Origin: Accumulibacter sp032229525
GTDB lineage: Bacteria; Pseudomonadota; Gammaproteobacteria; Burkholderiales; Rhodocyclaceae
Reading direction: 5' to 3'
DNA length: 64,000 nucleotides
NCBI RefSeq assembly: GCF_032229525.1
Contig: NZ_JAVTWB010000112.1
Span: 6,168-70,167, forward strand
Notes under the pieces: model-generated
Seen by the model: only the letters and a program-made list of their open reading frames with translations
What the model was told of the DNA's origin: nothing
The model's database searches: none
Position numbers and translations under genes: made by a program
In this document: positions 8,677 through 18,153 of the stretch, in pieces
Layout: each line of letters opens with the position of its first letter
How positions within the stretch are numbered: position 1 is the stretch's first letter

Positions 8677-10047
8677 TTGCCCTCTTCCCCTTCTCCCCCC
8701 CCCCCGTCCTCGCGGACGGTACGCGTGCGCCGGGTTGCCAAGCCCGAACAAGGCTCGTCCGTGCGCGCCGCGGTGGTGGAGCCCTCGTCGCTGGCACCGG
8801 ATTCGCTGGCACTCAGCCTGCTGTTGGCAGCCGGTGCGATTGCTGCGGTGCGTGCCGGACAGAGCCTGACGCAGGCGCTGACCGCGCTGAAAGGGCAGGG
8901 ATCTGCTGCCCGCGCTGCCGCACAGGATGTGGCTTTCGGCACTCTGCGCCGTTACGGCTGCGGAGAGTTCATTCTCGGTCGCCTGCTGGCGAAAGCCTTG
9001 CCGCACCCGGTAACCGAGGCGCTGCTCTTGGGGGCGCTTTACCGTTTGCAGACGCGCCCGGAGTCCGCCTACATGGTCGTGGACCAGGCTGTCGCAGCGG
9101 CCGGAGAACTCGCGGGAGGCGCTTTCAAGGGCCTCGTCAATGGGTCGCTACGCAATTATCTGCGGCAGCGACATGCCCTGCATGCTGCGATGGCCGATGA
9201 CGAGGAGGCAAGCCAACAGCACCCGCGCTGGTGGCTGGCGCGTCTACGCCGTGCCTATCCGGATCGTTGGCAGGAAATTGTCGCCATCGGCAACGCCCAG
9301 CCGCCGATGACCCTGCGCGTCAATCGCCGCCGTGTGGCGTTGCGCGATTATGTGGACCGCCTGCAGGCGGCAGGTTTGCACGTCCGCCAGGTGGGGTCCG
9401 CGGCCCTGCTTCTGGAAAAGCCCCTGGCCGTTGACGCGTTGCCGGGTTTTGCGGAGGGACTGGTTTCGATTCAGGATGCCGGCGCCCAGCGTGCCGCCGA
9501 ACTCCTTGCTCCGGCAGTGGGTGAGCGCGTTCTCGATGCTTGCGCGGCGCCGGGCGGGAAAACCGCTCATCTGCTTGAGGTGGCCGAGATAGAACTGCTG
9601 GCGCTCGATATCGACGCCCTTCGCACGCAACGGATCGACGACAACCTGCAGCGCCTTGGCCTGCGGGCGACGGTCGCGGTCGGTGATTGCCGGGCGCCCG
9701 ATCAATGGTGGGATGGCCGTCCCTTCGATGCCATTCTCGCGGATGTGCCCTGCTCCGCTTCGGGCGTCGTCCGTCGTCATCCGGATATCAAGTACCTGCG
9801 ACGTGAAAGCGATATCAGACCTTTTTCCCGCACGCAGGCTGACATCCTCGACCAGCTGTGGCCACTGCTGAAGCCGGGAGGAAGACTGCTGTACGCGACC
9901 TGTTCTGTCTTTCCGGAAGAGAATGGTGCGCAGATCGATGCCTTCCTCGTGCGCCAGCCGAACGCCCGGCGGATAATGGAAGAACGACTCCTGCCGCAGG
10001 ATGACCATGACGGATTCTTTTATGCCTTGTTGCGGAAAGCTTCTTAG
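8677..10047 (+). CDS. rsmB: 16S rRNA m5C967 methyltransferase RsmB
   Basis: Methylates C967 of 16S rRNA using S-adenosylmethionine. It has an N-terminal NusB-like RNA-binding domain (about 45-185) and a Rossmann methyltransferase domain with LDACAAPGGKTAHL. Two catalytic cysteines are seen: PCSASG (Cys359) and ATCSV (Cys409), numbering from 8677. The length of up to 456 residues is normal. The start is uncertain: the longest frame begins at TTG 8677 and immediately crosses a run of eleven C (8695-8705), while in-frame GTG codons at 8761, 8773 and 8776 are closer to the conserved domain. It overlaps the next gene. Confidence 0.93.
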   Translation: MPSSPSPPPPSSRTVRVRRVAKPEQGSSVRAAVVEPSSLAPDSLALSLLLAAGAIAAVRAGQSLTQALTALKGQGSAARAAAQDVAFGTLRRYGCGEFILGRLLAKALPHPVTEALLLGALYRLQTRPESAYMVVDQAVAAAGELAGGAFKGLVNGSLRNYLRQRHALHAAMADDEEASQQHPRWWLARLRRAYPDRWQEIVAIGNAQPPMTLRVNRRRVALRDYVDRLQAAGLHVRQVGSAALLLEKPLAVDALPGFAEGLVSIQDAGAQRAAELLAPAVGERVLDACAAPGGKTAHLLEVAEIELLALDIDALRTQRIDDNLQRLGLRATVAVGDCRAPDQWWDGRPFDAILADVPCSASGVVRRHPDIKYLRRESDIRPFSRTQADILDQLWPLLKPGGRLLYATCSVFPEENGAQIDAFLVRQPNARRIMEERLLPQDDHDGFFYALLRKAS

Positions 10048-10675
10048 CTCGCTCTTCCTTTGCCTGGTCCTGCTGTTGGCTGTACCTGGCGCGCAGGCTG
10101 CCGACATCAGCGCGCGCAACCCGCTGCTTTCGGCAGGTGAGGACGGCTATGTGCTGGCGGCTGACTTCAGTGTCAACCTTAACGCCAGACTCGAAGATGC
10201 TGTCGCCAAGGGTGTGGCTCTCTACTTCGTCGTCGATTTCGAGTTGACCCGTTCGCGCTGGTATTGGCTGGACGAACAGGTCGCCAGTCGTAGTCAGTCA
10301 CTGCAGCTTTCGTACCATGCACTGACACGCCAGTACCGCTTATCCAGCGGGGCGCTGCACCAGAATTTTGCCTCGCTCGACGATGCCTTGCGCATCCTGT
10401 CGCGCTTGCGTAACTGGCTGGTCTTCGACAAGAGTGCGGTGACGGCCGATCAGACCTATCTTGCTGCGGTGCGTATGCGCCTCGACCTGAGTCAGATGCC
10501 GAAAACCTTTCAGGTCAACGCTCTGGCCAACCGGGACTGGAACCTCTCCTCGGAATGGGCTCGCTGGACTTTCACGCCAAGTGACTCCGCCCAGGCTGGT
10601 GGGACCGGCACGCAGGTGGTGCCGGTGGTTCCGCCGATGTTGCCGGCAGCGGCTGTCGCCGGCGAAGCCAAATGA
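10001..10675 (+). CDS. DUF4390 exported protein
   Basis: A protein of up to 224 residues with a signal peptide ending near AVPGAQA, followed by the DUF4390 body (VLAADFSVNLNARLEDAVAKG ... YFVVDFELTRSRWYW). The function is unknown. In betaproteobacteria it sits between rsmB and the NtrY-like kinase gene, as here, and is probably periplasmic. The first ATG is inside rsmB, and the ATGs at 10007 and 10022 are also possible starts. Its stop overlaps the kinase start by 4 bases (ATGA), so the three genes are likely co-transcribed. Confidence 0.85.
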   Translation: MTMTDSFMPCCGKLLSSLFLCLVLLLAVPGAQAADISARNPLLSAGEDGYVLAADFSVNLNARLEDAVAKGVALYFVVDFELTRSRWYWLDEQVASRSQSLQLSYHALTRQYRLSSGALHQNFASLDDALRILSRLRNWLVFDKSAVTADQTYLAAVRMRLDLSQMPKTFQVNALANRDWNLSSEWARWTFTPSDSAQAGGTGTQVVPVVPPMLPAAAVAGEAK

Positions 10676-12825
10676 AGAGTCTGGTCATCGCCGCCGCGTT
10701 GTTCGGTGGCGTGCTGCTCTTTCTCTTGGCATCGGCAAGCGGCAACATGGCACTTTTTGCCAGCCACTATCCGTGGCTGCTCGGGCTGAATGTGGTCGTC
10801 GCGCTGTCGCTCCTGGCGCTGATGATCTGGCAGTTGCGAGTTCTCTGGGGCGAACACCGTGCCAAGGTCTTCGGTTCGCGACTGAAGCTGCGCTTGATGC
10901 TGATGTTGGGTTTGATGGCCGTACTGCCAGGGGTACTGATCTACGCGGTGTCCGTACAGTTCGTCACCCGGAGCATTGAAACCTGGTTTGATGTTCGCGT
11001 CGAAAAAGCGCTTGAAGCGGGGCTGAATCTCGGTCGCAGCGCCCTCGATTCACTGCTCGAAGATCTTGCGGCGAAGGGGCAGACGATGGCGCTCGAACTC
11101 GGCGACCGCTCCGAAACACAGCGTCGACTGGACCTCAATCGTTTGCGCGAGCAGAGTGGGGTCCAATCTGCGGCCTTGTTCTCCACCGCGGGCGAGTTGC
11201 TGGCGACAGCCACCGGTGAGTTGGCGACCTTGTTGCCGCCACAACCGACAGGCGAGCAGCTACGTAGAGTGCGCAGCGAGCGAAGGGTTGCGGTGCTCGA
11301 AAGCAACGGCGACCAGGCTCTGAGCTTGCGGGTTTTGGTCGCCGTAACGCCGCCCGGCTTGGGTGTCGAGACTCGAATCCTGCAACTCACCGACCCGGTG
11401 CCGGCCGCCCTCGCCCTCAACGCCGACAGCGTGCAGGCGGTCTATGCTGACTATCAGGAACTGTCTCTCGGCCGCGACGGCTTGACCCGGATCTACGCGA
11501 TGACGCTGACGCTGACCGTTCTGCTCGCGCTGTTCACAGCCATGGCGCTGGCTTTCGTACTGGCGCGTCGTCTTTCGGCGCCCCTTTCGATTCTCGCCGA
11601 GGGCACCCAGGCGGTCTTGGCTGGCGATTACACGCCGCGCCAGGCCGTCTACAGCGGCGATGAACTGGGCCTGCTGACGCGATCGTTTAAACAGATGACC
11701 AGCCAACTCGACGAGGCCCGGCGAGACAATGAACGTCAGCGCGCTGAACTCGAAGCGGCCCGCGCCTATCTGGAATCGATTCTGGCCAACCTCTCTGCCG
11801 GCGTCCTGGTGTTCGATCGGCGTTTCGTCTTGCGGACGGCCAACGAAGGTGCGCTGACCATTCTGGCCGACGATTTCGGCAGTCTGCTTGGCGAGGCGGC
11901 AGAAGACTGGCCTCGACAGCAGGTGCTTGGCCAGGCGATCCGCAACGCTTTTGCCGAGAACAAAAACCCTGAATGGCAGGAACAGATCGAGCTGGAACAT
12001 GCCGGCGGCCCGCCGCAGATTCTGCTGCTGCGGGGCACCGAGCTGCCGGCTGCATCGCATGGCGGCTATGTGGTTGTTTTCGACGACGTGACGCGGCTGG
12101 TCGCCGCCCAGCGCAGCGCTGCCTGGGGTGAGGTGGCGCGTCGCCTGGCGCATGAGATCAAGAATCCGCTGACGCCGATCCAGCTCTCGGCCGAGCGTTT
12201 GCAGATGAAACTCGCCGACCGGCTCAGCGGTGCCGACGCCGAGATGCTCGATCGCTCGACGCAGACCATCATCCGGCAAGTCGAGGCGATGAAACGAATG
12301 GTTAATGATTTCAGCGACTATGCACGCCTCCCGGCCCCCGATCTGGCCGCCGTAGATCTCAATGCGCTGATTGCCGAAGTGCTCGGCCTTTACGAGACTT
12401 CACGGGCGACGATCAAGCTGAAGCTCGCCGAGGAACTGCCGCCAGTCTGGGGCGACGCGACACAGTTGCGGCAAATCATCCACAATCTGCTACGTAACGC
12501 CGAAGACGCGCAGGAAACCATGGCTTCAGCACGCATCGGGATCACCACGCGCTGCGCCGATAACATGGCAGAAATGGTGGTCACCGATCGAGGCCCGGGA
12601 TTCCCGCCGGAGATCATGGCCAGGGTTCTCGAACCCTACGTGACCACCAAGACGCGCGGTACGGGCCTGGGCCTGGCGATTGTCAAGAAGATCGTCGATG
12701 AGCATCACGGCCGGATCAAGATCAACAATCGCCAACCGGCCGGTGCGGGTGTCAGTATCATCCTGCCGCTGGCGTCTTTGCCAACCCCCGAGCATCGTAT
12801 TGGCCAACTTCCTTCCGAGACCTGA
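10672..12825 (+). CDS. ntrY: NtrY-like sensor histidine kinase
   Basis: A 717-residue membrane kinase. Hydrophobic segments at about 3-20, 32-52 and 77-100 precede a periplasmic sensor region. A further transmembrane helix lies near 275-295 (LTLTVLLALFTAMALAFVL), then a HAMP domain, a PAS domain (about 365-480), HisKA with the phospho-acceptor in HEIKNPLTPIQ (about 494), and an ATPase domain with N, G1 (DRGPGFP) and G2 (GTGLGLAI) boxes. This is the NtrY architecture. Its natural partner is the response regulator starting 2 bp downstream. In this family NtrYX responds to nitrogen or redox status; the signal here is unknown. Confidence 0.92.
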   Translation: MKSLVIAAALFGGVLLFLLASASGNMALFASHYPWLLGLNVVVALSLLALMIWQLRVLWGEHRAKVFGSRLKLRLMLMLGLMAVLPGVLIYAVSVQFVTRSIETWFDVRVEKALEAGLNLGRSALDSLLEDLAAKGQTMALELGDRSETQRRLDLNRLREQSGVQSAALFSTAGELLATATGELATLLPPQPTGEQLRRVRSERRVAVLESNGDQALSLRVLVAVTPPGLGVETRILQLTDPVPAALALNADSVQAVYADYQELSLGRDGLTRIYAMTLTLTVLLALFTAMALAFVLARRLSAPLSILAEGTQAVLAGDYTPRQAVYSGDELGLLTRSFKQMTSQLDEARRDNERQRAELEAARAYLESILANLSAGVLVFDRRFVLRTANEGALTILADDFGSLLGEAAEDWPRQQVLGQAIRNAFAENKNPEWQEQIELEHAGGPPQILLLRGTELPAASHGGYVVVFDDVTRLVAAQRSAAWGEVARRLAHEIKNPLTPIQLSAERLQMKLADRLSGADAEMLDRSTQTIIRQVEAMKRMVNDFSDYARLPAPDLAAVDLNALIAEVLGLYETSRATIKLKLAEELPPVWGDATQLRQIIHNLLRNAEDAQETMASARIGITTRCADNMAEMVVTDRGPGFPPEIMARVLEPYVTTKTRGTGLGLAIVKKIVDEHHGRIKINNRQPAGAGVSIILPLASLPTPEHRIGQLPSET

Positions 12826-12827
12826 CC

Positions 12828-14084
12828 ATGGCGCAAATACTGATCGTCGATGATGAAATGGGCATCCGCGAGTTGCTTTCCGAGATTCTTGCTGACGAAG
12901 GTCACTCCATCTCGCTGGCCGAGAATGCCGCGGCGGCAAGGAAGGTTCGCGCTGACAGGAGGCCGGATCTGGTCCTGCTCGACATCTGGATGCCTGATAC
13001 CGACGGCATATCTCTGCTCAAGGAATGGGCCGCAGGCGGCCTCCTGACGATGCCGGTGGTGATGATGTCCGGACACGGCACGATCGACTCGGCGGTCGAA
13101 GCGACGCGCCTTGGTGCGACCGATTTCCTCGAGAAACCCATTGCCCTGCAGAAACTGCTGGCGACGGTCAAGAAGGCGCTGAAGCATGAAACAGTGCTGC
13201 AGAAGAAACCACTGACGCTCGAAGCATTCGCCCGCTCGCCGCTGCTCAAGGATCTCAAAAGGCGTCTCGAGCAAGCTGCCGCAAAAACCTCGGTGCTCCT
13301 GCTCAAGAGTGCCTCGGGCAGCATCGCGGAGATCTGCGCACGCACCTTGCAGGCACACCGGACGCCCTGGCTCGATCTGTCGGCTTCGAGCACGCCGTTG
13401 ACCCAGGAGATGCTGCAAAACGCCAGCGGTGGAGTGGTCTTCGTTGCCGATCTGGCGCAGCTTGGCAAGCTGCAACAAATGAATCTGGTCTTCGCGCTCG
13501 AGCGCCTCGAAAGACACAACCTGCAAATGGTTGCTGCCTCCAGCCGCTCACTTCCGGCGCTGGTCGAAGCAGGTTGGGATTCGGTTCTGGTCAGCCGCCT
13601 GGGCGAAGTCTGGGTGTCCCTGCCGCAGATCTCCGGGCACGCCGACGACGTTCCGGAAATCGCCTCCCTGCTGCTCGCCCACCTGTCCGAGCGCGGTGAA
13701 GTGCCCTTGCGTCATTTTTCGAGCGGCGCTCGCAATGCCCTGCGGCTGCATCGTTGGCAAGGTGAGTGGGCCGAATTGCTGACCACCGTCAAGAATCTCG
13801 CCTTGTCCGCGCTCGACGAAGAGATCGCCGCCGAGGACGTCGAGCGCATCCTGCAGATGGACGCCGGCGGAACTGCTACACCGCTCCCACCGATCTTCCT
13901 GGATCAACCTCTGCGCGAAGCGCGTGAGGCCTTCGAGCGAATGTATTTCGAATATCATCTGGCTGGCGAACGCGGTAACATGACGCGTTTGGCCGAGAAG
14001 ACAGGCCTCGAACGCACGCACCTGTACCGAAAGTTGAGGCAGCTTGGTCTCAATATTGGCCGGCGTGGCGACGAGCGTGAGTGA
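12828..14084 (+). CDS. ntrX: NtrX-like response regulator with degenerate AAA+ domain
   Basis: A 418-residue regulator. The receiver domain (1-120) has the phosphorylatable aspartate in LLDIWMPDTDG. A C-terminal Fis-type helix-turn-helix (about 370-410, NMTRLAEKTGLERTHLYRKL) should bind DNA. The central region (about 130-330) aligns with the sigma-54 AAA+ domain but has lost its working parts. Walker A is replaced by SVLLLKSASGSIAE, the L1 loop with GAFTGA is absent, and Walker B is degraded. It should therefore not hydrolyse ATP or activate sigma-54. It probably acts as a simple DNA-binding regulator for the upstream kinase. Confidence 0.88.
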   Translation: MAQILIVDDEMGIRELLSEILADEGHSISLAENAAAARKVRADRRPDLVLLDIWMPDTDGISLLKEWAAGGLLTMPVVMMSGHGTIDSAVEATRLGATDFLEKPIALQKLLATVKKALKHETVLQKKPLTLEAFARSPLLKDLKRRLEQAAAKTSVLLLKSASGSIAEICARTLQAHRTPWLDLSASSTPLTQEMLQNASGGVVFVADLAQLGKLQQMNLVFALERLERHNLQMVAASSRSLPALVEAGWDSVLVSRLGEVWVSLPQISGHADDVPEIASLLLAHLSERGEVPLRHFSSGARNALRLHRWQGEWAELLTTVKNLALSALDEEIAAEDVERILQMDAGGTATPLPPIFLDQPLREAREAFERMYFEYHLAGERGNMTRLAEKTGLERTHLYRKLRQLGLNIGRRGDERE

Positions 14085-14124
14085 TCTCTCGCCGTTGCTC
14101 TGTCAGGGAGGTCAAGAATAAGAA

Positions 14125-15555
14125 ATGAGGATCGTTATTCTCGGTGCCGGCCAGGTCGGCGCCAGCGTTGCAGAAAGTCTCGTCTCCGAGAATAACGACA
14201 TCACGGTCGTCGATAGTGACCGTGAGCGTTTGGCGTTCCTGCAGGATCGCCTCGACCTGCGCACGGTATTCGGCAATGCTTCGCATCCGTCAACTCTGGC
14301 CAATGCCGGCCTGCAGGATGCCGATCTGCTGATCGCCGTGACTCAGAGTGATGAGACCAATCTCGTCGCGTGCAAGGTGGCGCACAGTGTTTTCAATGTC
14401 CCGGCCCGGATTGCCAGATTGCGTGCGCGTGACTTTCTGGACAGCGAAAAGTTGCTGTCGGCGGAGAATTTTGCTGTCGACTACGCCCTCTGCCCGGAGC
14501 AGGTCATCACCGAGTACATCGCTCGTCTGATTGACTTTCCCGAAGCCCTGCAGGTCCTGAACTTTGGCGGCGGACGCCTGGTATTGGTCGGTTTACGGGC
14601 TTACGCGGGGGGATTTCTGGTCGGCAGCCCGATCAAGGAAATGCGAAATCACTTGCCGCCGCAGGTCGACGGGCGGATTGCCGCGATCTATCGTCGCGGC
14701 GGTGCGATCACACCAACCGGTGAAACCATCGTCGCCGATGGTGACGAGGTGTTTGTCCTGGCAGCGGAAGAGCACATCCGTACCGTCATGCGCGAACTGC
14801 GCCGCTCGATGGAGCCGGTGCGGCGGGTGATGATCGCCGGCGGTGGCAACATTGGTCTGCGCGTCGCGCAAGCCCTGCAGGCCAAGTGCGAAGTCAAGCT
14901 GATCGAGTTGGACCGGAGCCGCGCCGAGTTCGTCGCCACCTCGCTGAAGTCGGTGCTGGTACTCAACGGTGACGCGACCGACGAGGAGTTGTTGCAGCAG
15001 GAGGCAATCGACGAGATGGAACTCTTCCTCGCGCTGAGCAATGACGACGAAGACAACATCATGGCGGCTTCACTGGCCAAGCGAATGGGCTGTCAACGGG
15101 TGGTGGCGCTGATCAACCGACGGGCGTACGCGGAGCTGGTACAGGGCGGTCCAATAGACATCGCGATTTCGCCCGCACAGGTATCCATCGGCACACTGTT
15201 GACCTACGTTCGCCATGGTGACGTCGCGCAAGTTCACAGTTTGCGTCGGGGTGCTGCGGAGGCTCTGGAGATTGTTGCGCATGGGGATGCGAAGAACTCG
15301 CGCGCTGTCGGGCGACGAATCGGCGAACTGCCGGTGATTCACGGCGCCTTCATCGCCGCCGTCGTCCGCGATCTCGGCGAGACCGAAGACCTGAATTTTT
15401 TCCGCCTCGGCGCGAGAAAGCAGACCGGGCAGGTGCTGATCGCACATAAAGATGTGGTGATCGAGACGGGCGATCATGTCGTCGTTTTCTGCCTTGACAA
15501 GAAAGTGGTCAAGCAGGTCGAAAAGCTGTTCGAGGTCGGGTTCCACTTTTTCTGA
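14125..15555 (+). CDS. trkA: Trk potassium uptake regulatory subunit TrkA
   Basis: The cytoplasmic NAD(H)-binding gating subunit of the Trk K+ uptake system. The 476-residue protein has the full tandem RCK-N/RCK-C layout. The first Rossmann fold opens MRIVILGAGQVG with its acidic ribose-binding residue near VVDSD. The second opens MIAGGGNIGLRVA near residue 235. Each is followed by a TrkA-C domain. It sits 9 bp upstream of trkH, so the two subunits are made together. Confidence 0.96.
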   Translation: MRIVILGAGQVGASVAESLVSENNDITVVDSDRERLAFLQDRLDLRTVFGNASHPSTLANAGLQDADLLIAVTQSDETNLVACKVAHSVFNVPARIARLRARDFLDSEKLLSAENFAVDYALCPEQVITEYIARLIDFPEALQVLNFGGGRLVLVGLRAYAGGFLVGSPIKEMRNHLPPQVDGRIAAIYRRGGAITPTGETIVADGDEVFVLAAEEHIRTVMRELRRSMEPVRRVMIAGGGNIGLRVAQALQAKCEVKLIELDRSRAEFVATSLKSVLVLNGDATDEELLQQEAIDEMELFLALSNDDEDNIMAASLAKRMGCQRVVALINRRAYAELVQGGPIDIAISPAQVSIGTLLTYVRHGDVAQVHSLRRGAAEALEIVAHGDAKNSRAVGRRIGELPVIHGAFIAAVVRDLGETEDLNFFRLGARKQTGQVLIAHKDVVIETGDHVVVFCLDKKVVKQVEKLFEVGFHFF

Positions 15556-15564
15556 GACGGCGGC

Positions 15565-17019
15565 ATGAAAAGCTATTACCCGGTGATCCGGGCGCTGTCG
15601 CTGGTGATCCTGATGTTCGGGATGACCATGCTGCTCCCCTTGGGGCTCTCCTGGCTTCTCGACGATGGCGCCTTGGGTGCTTTCGACGAAGCCTTCCTGC
15701 TTACCACCGGGACCGGGTTCGGCCTGTGGTACGTAACGCGTCGAGTAAACGGCGATCTGACGATACGTGATGGCTTCCTGATGGTTGCGTTGGTGTGGAC
15801 GGTGCTGCCGGTGTACGCCAGCTTGCCGCTGGTGCTCCAGCTCAATTTGAGCTTCACCGAAGGCTACTTTGAAGCCGTATCCGGCCTGACCACGACCGGG
15901 GCGACGGTCCTCACCGGGCTCGACACGCTGCCGGCGTCGATCAACTTCTGGCGCACCCAGCTAGTCTGGCTCGGTGGCATGGGACTGATCGTCCTCGCCG
16001 TCGCCATCCTGCCCTTGCTGGGGATCGGTGGCCGCCAGATGTTCAAGGCCGAAACGCCGGGACCGATGAAAGACGCCAAGATGACTCCGCGCATTGCCGA
16101 AACTGCGAAGGGGTTGTGGGTGGTCTACTCGCTGGTCTCGGTCTGCTGCCTTCTGGCCTACCACTGGGCTGGCATGAGCTGGCTCGATGCGGTCATGCAC
16201 ATGTTCGCGACCATGGGACTGGGTGGCTTCTCAAGCCACGACGCAAGCTTCGCCTATTTCGATTCGCCGCTGATCGAAGCAGTGAGCATCGCCTTCATGC
16301 TCTTCGCCGGGATGAACTTCGCGACCCATTTCGTCGCGTTTTCCAGACACTCGCCCAAAGCCTATGGTTCCGATCCGGAAGTCGGCTGGTTCTTGCTGGT
16401 GACGCTCGGCAGTGTGGTCGGCATCGCCGTTTTTCTCGATTATCACGACGTCTATCCCACTTTTCTCGAGGCGCTACGCTATGCCGCCTTCAACGTCGTA
16501 TCGATCGCCACCACCACTGGTTTCGCGACTACCGACTATGCGCTGTGGCCGTTTTTCGCGCCGTTGTGGATGCTCTTCCTGTGCAGCTTCGCGACCAGTG
16601 CGGGCTCGACCGGTGGCGGTCTCAAGATGATCCGCGCCCTGGTGCTCTACAAGCAGGTCTACCGCGAGTTGATGCGCGCCATGCACCCGAATGCAGTGCA
16701 CCTGGTGAAAGTGGGCAACGATGTCGTACCGCCCAATATCCTCTTCGCGGTGCTCGCCTTCGGCTTCATGTACATGGTCTGCATCGTCGTGATGACGCTG
16801 CTTCTTTCCCTCTCCGGGCTGGAGATAATCACCGCTTTCTCGGCCGTCGTTGCCAGCATCAACAACACCGGTCCCGGCTTGGGGCAGGTCGGGCCGGCGA
16901 GCAACTACGCGGGTCTGACCGGCTTCCAGACCTGGGTGTGCACCTTCGCCATGCTCCTCGGCCGCCTGGAGATCTTTACCCTGCTGGTGGTCATGACGCC
17001 CGCTTTCTGGCGGAAGTAG
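15565..17019 (+). CDS. trkH: Trk potassium transporter membrane subunit TrkH
   Basis: The membrane pore of the Trk K+ uptake system, 484 residues with about ten to twelve hydrophobic helices. Filter-like loops with conserved glycines are visible: SGLTTTGATVLTG near 108-120, ATMGLGGFSSHD near 215, TTTGFATTDY near 315 and NNTGPGLGQVGP near 432. This is the four-repeat pattern of the Trk/Ktr/HKT superfamily. It follows trkA directly. Confidence 0.96.
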   Translation: MKSYYPVIRALSLVILMFGMTMLLPLGLSWLLDDGALGAFDEAFLLTTGTGFGLWYVTRRVNGDLTIRDGFLMVALVWTVLPVYASLPLVLQLNLSFTEGYFEAVSGLTTTGATVLTGLDTLPASINFWRTQLVWLGGMGLIVLAVAILPLLGIGGRQMFKAETPGPMKDAKMTPRIAETAKGLWVVYSLVSVCCLLAYHWAGMSWLDAVMHMFATMGLGGFSSHDASFAYFDSPLIEAVSIAFMLFAGMNFATHFVAFSRHSPKAYGSDPEVGWFLLVTLGSVVGIAVFLDYHDVYPTFLEALRYAAFNVVSIATTTGFATTDYALWPFFAPLWMLFLCSFATSAGSTGGGLKMIRALVLYKQVYRELMRAMHPNAVHLVKVGNDVVPPNILFAVLAFGFMYMVCIVVMTLLLSLSGLEIITAFSAVVASINNTGPGLGQVGPASNYAGLTGFQTWVCTFAMLLGRLEIFTLLVVMTPAFWRK

Positions 17020-17076
17020 TGGGGAAAGGGGATAATCGCCCCTGCCAAGCAGCTTTCCTCTCCGCTGGAGTTCGAT

Positions 17077-18153
17077 GTGACCCGACCAAGCAACGACAGT
17101 TTCCTGCGCGCCTTGCTCAAGGAGCCCACCGCACATACGCCGGTCTGGTTGATGCGTCAGGCTGGCCGCTACTTGCCCGAGTACCGCGAAACGCGGGCAC
17201 GCGCTGGCAGTTTCATGCAGTTGTGCAAGAATCCCGGCCTGGCCTGCGAAGTCACCCTGCAGCCTCTTGCCCGCTACGATCTCGATGCGGCGATTCTTTT
17301 TTCCGACATTCTGACGGTGCCGGATGCGATGGGTCTGGGACTCTACTTTACCGACGGAGAGGGTCCCCGCTTCGAACGTCCGCTACGTGAGGAGTGGGCG
17401 ATTCGTGACCTTGCCGCACCGGATCCCTGGAATCACCTGCGCTACGTGATGGATGCGGTGGCGGAAATCAGACGGGCGCTGAATAATTCAGTGCCGTTGA
17501 TCGGTTTTTCCGGGAGTCCCTATACTCTCGCCTGCTACATGGTCGAAGGCGGGTCAAGCACCGACTACCGGCGCATCAAGGGCATGCTCTACGATCGTCC
17601 CGACCTGCTGCATCGCATCCTGACGGTCACCGCCGATGCCGTAAGCGCCTATCTCAATGCCCAGATTGAATCCGGAGCGCAAGCAGTGATGATCTTCGAT
17701 TCCTGGGGCGGCTCGCTTTCAGCCGCGGCCTATCAGGAGTTTTCGCTGCAGTACATGCGGCGCATCGTCAGCAGTCTGATCAAGGAGAAAGACGGCGAGC
17801 GCGTGCCGGCGATCGTGTTCACCAAAGGGGGTGGCTTGTGGCTGGAGTCCATCGCCGAGGTCGGCTGCGATGCGATTGGCCTTGACTGGACGATCGACAT
17901 CGGCGAAGCGCGCCGGCGGGTCGGTGACAAGGTTGCCCTGCAGGGCAATATCGACCCGGCAGTGCTTTTCGCCTCTCCCGACAAGATCGCCATCGAGGCC
18001 CGGAAAGTACTCGACAGCTACGGCCCCGGACAGACCGGCCACGTCTTCAATCTGGGCCACGGCATCTCCCAGTTTACGCCGCCGGACAACGTCACGGCAC
18101 TCGTTGAAGCGGTACACCAGCACAGCCGGCTTATGCGCCCGCACGACCGATAA
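17077..18153 (+). CDS. hemE: Uroporphyrinogen decarboxylase
   Basis: Decarboxylates uroporphyrinogen III to coproporphyrinogen III in haem synthesis. The 358-residue protein has the conserved N-terminal block TPVWLMRQAGRYLPEYR (about 21-37), the substrate-binding aspartate region LFSDILTVPDAMG, and the C-terminal NLGHGI motif. The start is GTG at 17077; an ATG at 17075 is out of frame. It is followed by an unusual AT-rich spacer before priA. Confidence 0.96.
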   Translation: MTRPSNDSFLRALLKEPTAHTPVWLMRQAGRYLPEYRETRARAGSFMQLCKNPGLACEVTLQPLARYDLDAAILFSDILTVPDAMGLGLYFTDGEGPRFERPLREEWAIRDLAAPDPWNHLRYVMDAVAEIRRALNNSVPLIGFSGSPYTLACYMVEGGSSTDYRRIKGMLYDRPDLLHRILTVTADAVSAYLNAQIESGAQAVMIFDSWGGSLSAAAYQEFSLQYMRRIVSSLIKEKDGERVPAIVFTKGGGLWLESIAEVGCDAIGLDWTIDIGEARRRVGDKVALQGNIDPAVLFASPDKIAIEARKVLDSYGPGQTGHVFNLGHGISQFTPPDNVTALVEAVHQHSRLMRPHDR

